10,952 nucleotides of DNA, taken from the NCBI GenBank assembly GCA_027023345.1, contig JALVVO010000146.1, positions 1-10,952 of the forward strand, read 5' to 3'. A model generated the notes under the pieces. It was not told the DNA's origin. It worked only from the letters and a program-made list of their open reading frames with translations, and did no database searches. The position numbers were made by a program, and so were the translations under genes. Numbering within the stretch: the first letter of the stretch is position 1; every line of letters starts with the position of its first letter. The DNA comes from Thermaceae bacterium. GTDB taxonomy: Bacteria > Deinococcota > Deinococci > Deinococcales > Marinithermaceae. Positions 7,910-10,952 of the stretch are shown one piece after another.

Positions 7910-7965
7910 CAGACTTGAGCGAGTCTTTATCAGACCGGGGCTCGGGATCCTCATCCCCCCTCGCC

Positions 7966-7975
7966 TATACTGGAG
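7966..7975 (+). promoter_or_regulatory. ftsH -10 element and ribosome-binding site
   Basis: TATACT at 7966-7971 is a good -10 hexamer and is followed directly by GGAG at 7972-7975, six bases before ATG 7982. No clear -35 element lies 16-18 bases upstream. If this -10 is used, transcription would begin about five bases before the ATG and the GGAG would not be in the message, giving a nearly leaderless mRNA. Alternatively transcription starts further upstream and GGAG acts as the ribosome-binding site. Confidence 0.45.
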
Positions 7976-7981
7976 TTGCCA

Positions 7982-9859
7982 ATGTTCAGGCGTCCCTCGA
8001 ACCTCTGGCTCTTGGTCCTGGTGGCCATCCTGGTGGCCTGGGCGGTGAGCCTGGGCAGCCCCCAGCGGGTGAGCGCCACCCTGCCCTACTCCACCTTCCT
8101 CTCCGAGGTAGAGGCGGGTCGGGTGAGCGAGATCGCCATCCGCGGCAGCCGGATCGAGGGCCGACTCACCGACGGCTCGCCCTTCGTCACCTACGCCCCC
8201 GCGCCCCCCGAGACCCAGGCGGTGCGGGCCTGGGCCGAGCGGGGCATCGAGGTCCGGGTGGCCCCGCCGGGCGGGGCCTCGCCCTGGCCGGGCCTCTTGG
8301 TCCCGCTCTTTGCGGTGGGGCTCTTGCTCCTTGGCTTTTGGTACTTTTCCCGCGCTCCCCGGGGCGGCGGCGACGCCGGCGGGGCCTTCGGCTTCACCAA
8401 GAGCCGGGCCAAGGTGCTGACTGAGGCCCCCAAGGTGACCTTCAAGGACGTCGCCGGCGCCGAGGAGGCCAAGGAGGAGCTCAAGGAGATCGTCGAGTTC
8501 CTGAAGCACCCCGAGCGCTTCCACCAGATGGGGGCTCGGATCCCCAAAGGGGTGCTCCTAGTCGGCCCGCCGGGCTCGGGCAAGACCCACATCGCCCGGG
8601 CGGTGGCCGGCGAAGCCCGGGTGCCCTTCATCGCCGCGAGCGGCTCCGACTTCGTGGAGATGTTCGTGGGCGTGGGGGCGGCGAGGGTGCGGGACCTCTT
8701 CGAGACCGCCCGCAAGCACGCCCCCTGCATCGTCTTCATCGACGAGATCGACGCGGTAGGGCGGAAGCGCGGCCTCGCCGTGGGGGGCGGCAACGACGAG
8801 CGGGAGCAGACCTTGAACCAGCTCCTCGTCGAGCTCGACGGCTTCACCAAGGAGACCAACATCATCGTGATGGCGGCGACGAACCGCCCCGACGTCCTGG
8901 ACCCCGCCCTCTTACGCCCCGGGCGGTTCGACCGCCAGATCGAGATCGGGGCGCCGGACGTTCGGGGGCGGGAGGCGATCCTCCGGATCCACGCCCGGGG
9001 CAAGCCCCTCGCCGAGGACGTGGACCTCGCGGTGGTGGCCCGGCGCACCCCGGGGTTCGTGGGGGCGGATCTCGAGAACCTCCTGAACGAGGCGGCGCTC
9101 CTTGCCGCCCGCGAGGGCCGGCGGAAGATCACCATGGCCGACCTCGAGGAGGCCGCCGACCGGGTGATGATGGGTCCGGCCAAAAAGAGCATGGTCCTCT
9201 CCGACCGGGACAAGCGGATCACCGCCTACCACGAGGCCGGCCACGCGCTGGCGGCCCACTACCTCGAGTACGCCGAGGGGGTGCACAAGGTGACGATCGT
9301 GCCCCGGGCGCGGGCGCTCGGGTTCATGATGCCGGCCCGGGAGGAGCTCCTCCACTGGACGAAGAAGCGCCTTTTGGACCAGATCGCGGTGGCCCTCGCC
9401 GGCCGGGCGGCCGAGGACCTCGTCTTCGACGACGTCACCACCGGTGCCGAGAACGACTTCCGCCAGGCCACCGAGCTCGCCCGGCGGATGATCACCGAGT
9501 GGGGCATGCACCCCGAGTTCGGCACCGTGGCCTACGCCGACCGGGAGGAGACCTACCTCGGCGGCTACGAGACCCGGCGCTACTCGGAGGCGACCGCCCG
9601 CCGCATCGACGAGGCAGTGAAGGGGCTGATCGAGGAGCAGTACCAGCGGGTGAAGCGGCTCCTCACCGAGCGGCGGGAGGAGCTCGAGCGGGTGGCCGAG
9701 GCGCTCCTCGAGCACGAGACCCTGACCGCCGAGATGTTCGAGCGGGTGCTCGCCGGCCTCGACCCGATCGAGCCTCCGGACGAGCCCGCAGGGGAGGAAG
9801 AGGAGCGGCCCCGGCGGCGGGTCATCCCCAAGATCAAGCCCGGCCTCGGCGGGGCCTAG
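7982..9859 (+). CDS. ftsH: FtsH, membrane-bound ATP-dependent zinc metalloprotease
   Basis: FtsH is a hexameric inner-membrane AAA+ protease that pulls out and degrades damaged membrane proteins and short-lived cytoplasmic proteins. Numbering from ATG 7982 (625 residues): first membrane helix about 6-24, a small external domain (about 25-100), second membrane helix about 102-121, AAA+ module with Walker A GPPGSGKT at 195-202, Walker B IVFIDE at 250-255 and second region of homology ATNRPDVLDPALLRPGRFDR at 299-318, then the protease with zinc motif HEAGH at 417-421 and a probable third ligand D492 in AENDF. The C-terminal tail is acidic, then basic. An upstream in-frame TTG at 7976 would add two residues, but GGAG at 7972-7975 suits the ATG. 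It is divergent from dnaK, an arrangement that would allow shared stress control. The gene ends three bases before a hairpin. Confidence 0.97.
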   Translation: MFRRPSNLWLLVLVAILVAWAVSLGSPQRVSATLPYSTFLSEVEAGRVSEIAIRGSRIEGRLTDGSPFVTYAPAPPETQAVRAWAERGIEVRVAPPGGASPWPGLLVPLFAVGLLLLGFWYFSRAPRGGGDAGGAFGFTKSRAKVLTEAPKVTFKDVAGAEEAKEELKEIVEFLKHPERFHQMGARIPKGVLLVGPPGSGKTHIARAVAGEARVPFIAASGSDFVEMFVGVGAARVRDLFETARKHAPCIVFIDEIDAVGRKRGLAVGGGNDEREQTLNQLLVELDGFTKETNIIVMAATNRPDVLDPALLRPGRFDRQIEIGAPDVRGREAILRIHARGKPLAEDVDLAVVARRTPGFVGADLENLLNEAALLAAREGRRKITMADLEEAADRVMMGPAKKSMVLSDRDKRITAYHEAGHALAAHYLEYAEGVHKVTIVPRARALGFMMPAREELLHWTKKRLLDQIAVALAGRAAEDLVFDDVTTGAENDFRQATELARRMITEWGMHPEFGTVAYADREETYLGGYETRRYSEATARRIDEAVKGLIEEQYQRVKRLLTERREELERVAEALLEHETLTAEMFERVLAGLDPIEPPDEPAGEEEERPRRRVIPKIKPGLGGA

Positions 9860-9861
9860 CG

Positions 9862-9905
9862 CGAAGGACGGGGGCCTGGGCCCCCGTCCTTCGGTAAGGG
9901 TTTTT
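9862..9905. terminator. Shared hairpin terminator between convergent ftsH and HU genes
   Basis: A perfect 15-bp stem (9862-9876 with 9879-9893) begins CGAAGGACGGGGGCC and returns to CCTTCG. The two-base apex means the real loop is probably four or more bases. On the plus strand a run of five T follows at 9901-9905 after a seven-base spacer. The stem sits three bases after the ftsH stop and 17 bases from the HU stop, so it can end both transcripts. Confidence 0.8.
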
Positions 9906-9909
9906 CCGA

Positions 9910-10200
9910 TTACTGCTTGACCTTCTCCTTGAGCGCCTTGCCGGGCTTGAAGGCCGGGTACTTGCTGGCGGGGATCTTGATCTTCTCGGTGGTGCCCGGC
10001 TTCACGCCCACGCGGGCCTTGCGCTTCCGGACCTCGAAGGTGCCGAAGCCGGTGAGCTGGACCTTGTAGTCGCGGTCCAGCATCTCGGCGATCTCATGCA
10101 GGAACGCGTCAACGCACGCCTTGACGTCCTTCTTCTTCATGCCGGTGACGTCGGCGACGTGGCTAATCAGTTCCGCTTTCGTTACCGTCTTTTTCGCCAT
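9910..10200 (-). CDS. hup: HU-family DNA-binding protein
   Basis: HU is a small basic dimer that bends and compacts DNA. The 96-residue product shows the helical dimer part (about 5-45) and the family signature GFGTFEVRKRKARVGVKP at 51-68, followed by the DNA-binding arm and KIPASKYPAFKPGKALKEKV at 76-95. Length and sequence fit Thermus-type HU with its lysine-rich N-terminus. One cysteine (C29, in VKACVDAFL) is unusual for HU. ATG 10200 is preceded by an extended ribosome-binding site, GGAGGTGAT. The gene has its own promoter and is convergent with ftsH. IHF is an alternative, but a single HU-type gene is the norm in this group. Confidence 0.96.
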   Translation of the reverse strand: MAKKTVTKAELISHVADVTGMKKKDVKACVDAFLHEIAEMLDRDYKVQLTGFGTFEVRKRKARVGVKPGTTEKIKIPASKYPAFKPGKALKEKVKQ

Positions 10201-10206
10201 AGTTCC

Positions 10207-10215
10207 ATCACCTCC
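10207..10215 (-). promoter_or_regulatory. Extended ribosome-binding site of the HU gene
   Basis: The minus strand reads GGAGGTGAT, full complementarity to the usual 16S anti-Shine-Dalgarno core, shortly before ATG 10200. An out-of-frame ATG lies eight bases upstream of the true start. The strong site fits an abundant nucleoid protein. Confidence 0.7.
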
Positions 10216-10238
10216 CTAATATTTCCCTTACGACTGGG

Positions 10239-10268
10239 ACTATAGCACACCGCACCCTCGGCCCGCAA
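10239..10268 (-). promoter_or_regulatory. Probable promoter of the HU gene
   Basis: On the minus strand TATAGT (10239-10244) is a near-consensus -10. TTGCGG (10263-10268) at 18-base spacing is a plausible but weaker -35. Transcription would start near 10232, giving a leader of about 30 bases. The element lies in the 86-base gap after the acyltransferase gene, so HU need not depend on read-through. Confidence 0.6.
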
Positions 10269-10286
10269 GCAAAATGCCCGTTTTCT

Positions 10287-10952
10287 TTACCTCCCTTCCG
10301 GCTGCTTGGGAAGAGCGAAGGATTCCTCGGGCAGGTATTCCGGGGGGAGGAGGCGAGCGACCGCCTCCTCGAGCGCGCGGGTCGCTTCCTGGAGGCTTTT
10401 TTTGTCGAGCTTGAGGCCGGAGAAGTCGAGGGGCTCGCCGTAGCGCACGGTCACCGGGGTGAAGGGGCGGGGCCCCTTGCCCACCGGCCAGGCCCGGTCG
10501 CTGCCGATCACCGCCGCGGGCACGACGAGCGCGCCGGTGCGGGCGGCGATCGCCGCCGCCCCGGTCTTGAAGGGCTGGAGCTTGCCGGTGCGGGAGCGGG
10601 TGCCCTCGGGGAAGATGCCGAAGGCGAGGCCGGCGTGGAGCGCTCGGATCGCCGCCTTCACCGCCGAGAGGTCGCCGGCGCCGCGCTCCAGGGGGATGGC
10701 GTAGAGGCGGGGGATGAGCCAGGAGAGGACCGGCATCCGGAAGAGCTCGGCCTTGGCCACGAACGCCACCGGCCGGGGCACGCCGTAAGCGAGCACGATC
10801 GGGTCCAGGGTCGAGAGGTGGTTCGAGGCGATGAGCACCGGGCCCTCGGCGGGGACGTGCTCGGCGCCCTCAATCCGAAGGCGGAAGAGGGGCTTGATGG
10901 TGAGGGTGGCGAGCACCCGGGCGGTTCGGTAGACGGGGTTCTCCTTCGGCAC
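10287..10952 (-). CDS. plsC: 1-acyl-sn-glycerol-3-phosphate acyltransferase family (PlsC-like), possibly missing its first codons
   Basis: PlsC-type enzymes add the second acyl chain to lysophosphatidic acid at the inner membrane, making phosphatidic acid for phospholipid synthesis. The 221 visible residues include a hydrophobic N-terminal region (about 8-25), RLRIEGAEHVP, the catalytic NHxxxxD box as NHLSTLD at 44-50, a conserved AKAELFRMP at 66-74, the substrate-binding FPEGTRS at 114-120 and the VPAAVIG motif at 144-150. The C-terminus is charged. The frame reaches the right edge at a GTG; residues after it (PKENPVYRTA) look like a normal N-terminus, so GTG may be the true start, but the ribosome-binding site lies outside the window. 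The stop at 10287 is 86 bases from the HU start. The substrate could be another acyl acceptor, since close relatives differ in specificity. Confidence 0.9.
   Translation of the reverse strand: MPKENPVYRTARVLATLTIKPLFRLRIEGAEHVPAEGPVLIASNHLSTLDPIVLAYGVPRPVAFVAKAELFRMPVLSWLIPRLYAIPLERGAGDLSAVKAAIRALHAGLAFGIFPEGTRSRTGKLQPFKTGAAAIAARTGALVVPAAVIGSDRAWPVGKGPRPFTPVTVRYGEPLDFSGLKLDKKSLQEATRALEEAVARLLPPEYLPEESFALPKQPEGR

Noticed and set aside
7854..7981. CIRCE operator upstream of dnaK
   Set aside because: No TTAGCACTC / GAGTGCTAA pair is present. The GCTATTAGCAGAG stretch near the -10 lacks the required inverted repeat.
7976..7981. TTG 7976 as the ftsH start
   Set aside because: It would touch the GGAG site directly. 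ATG 7982 has six-base spacing and adds or loses only two residues.
7859..9715. Long minus-strand open frames opposite ftsH (7859-8524, 8191-9222, 8912-9715)
   Set aside because: Compositional shadows of ftsH. Translations are arginine/serine or leucine/glycine-rich and motif-free, whereas the plus strand encodes an intact FtsH.

Overview
The window looks like chromosome of a GC-rich thermophile of the Deinococcus-Thermus group, most likely family Thermaceae. The strongest clue is the gene order dnaK-grpE-dnaJ-dafA. DafA is the small DnaK-DnaJ assembly factor known from Thermus, and the DnaJ here lacks the cysteine zinc finger, as the Thermus one does. The HU protein also closely fits my memory of Thermus HU. 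This placement rests on protein reading, not on a search.

Layout, left to right. (1) 1-4133, minus strand: a type I restriction-modification operon. It is transcribed hsdM, then an OLD-family ATPase/TOPRIM nuclease gene, then hsdS, which runs off the left edge. No hsdR is in the window. The nuclease gene and the adjoining ends of hsdM and hsdS are much AT-richer than the rest, suggesting a mosaic or recently acquired defence island. (2) 4134-4209: a strong hairpin that probably ends the chaperone operon, and a possible short-leader start for hsdM. (3) 4210-7853, minus strand: the chaperone operon dnaK-grpE-dnaJ-dafA, driven by a clear sigma-A type promoter at 7881-7909. A perfect 28-bp palindrome lies between dnaK and grpE. 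A heptamer-rich inverted repeat lies between grpE and dnaJ and also supplies the end of the grpE reading frame. (4) 7982-9859, plus strand: ftsH, divergent from dnaK. (5) 9862-9905: a hairpin shared by the convergent ftsH and HU genes. (6) 9910-10200, minus strand: HU with its own promoter and a strong ribosome-binding site. (7) 10287-10952, minus strand: a PlsC-type acyltransferase reaching the right edge.

The right two thirds are housekeeping and protein-quality-control genes. DnaK, DnaJ, GrpE and DafA form the Hsp70 folding machine, and FtsH is the membrane AAA+ protease that removes damaged proteins. The left third is accessory DNA for defence against foreign DNA. The best candidate for something under-described is the OLD nuclease inside the hsd operon. 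The repeat element between grpE and dnaJ is second. No gap between genes exceeds 130 bases.
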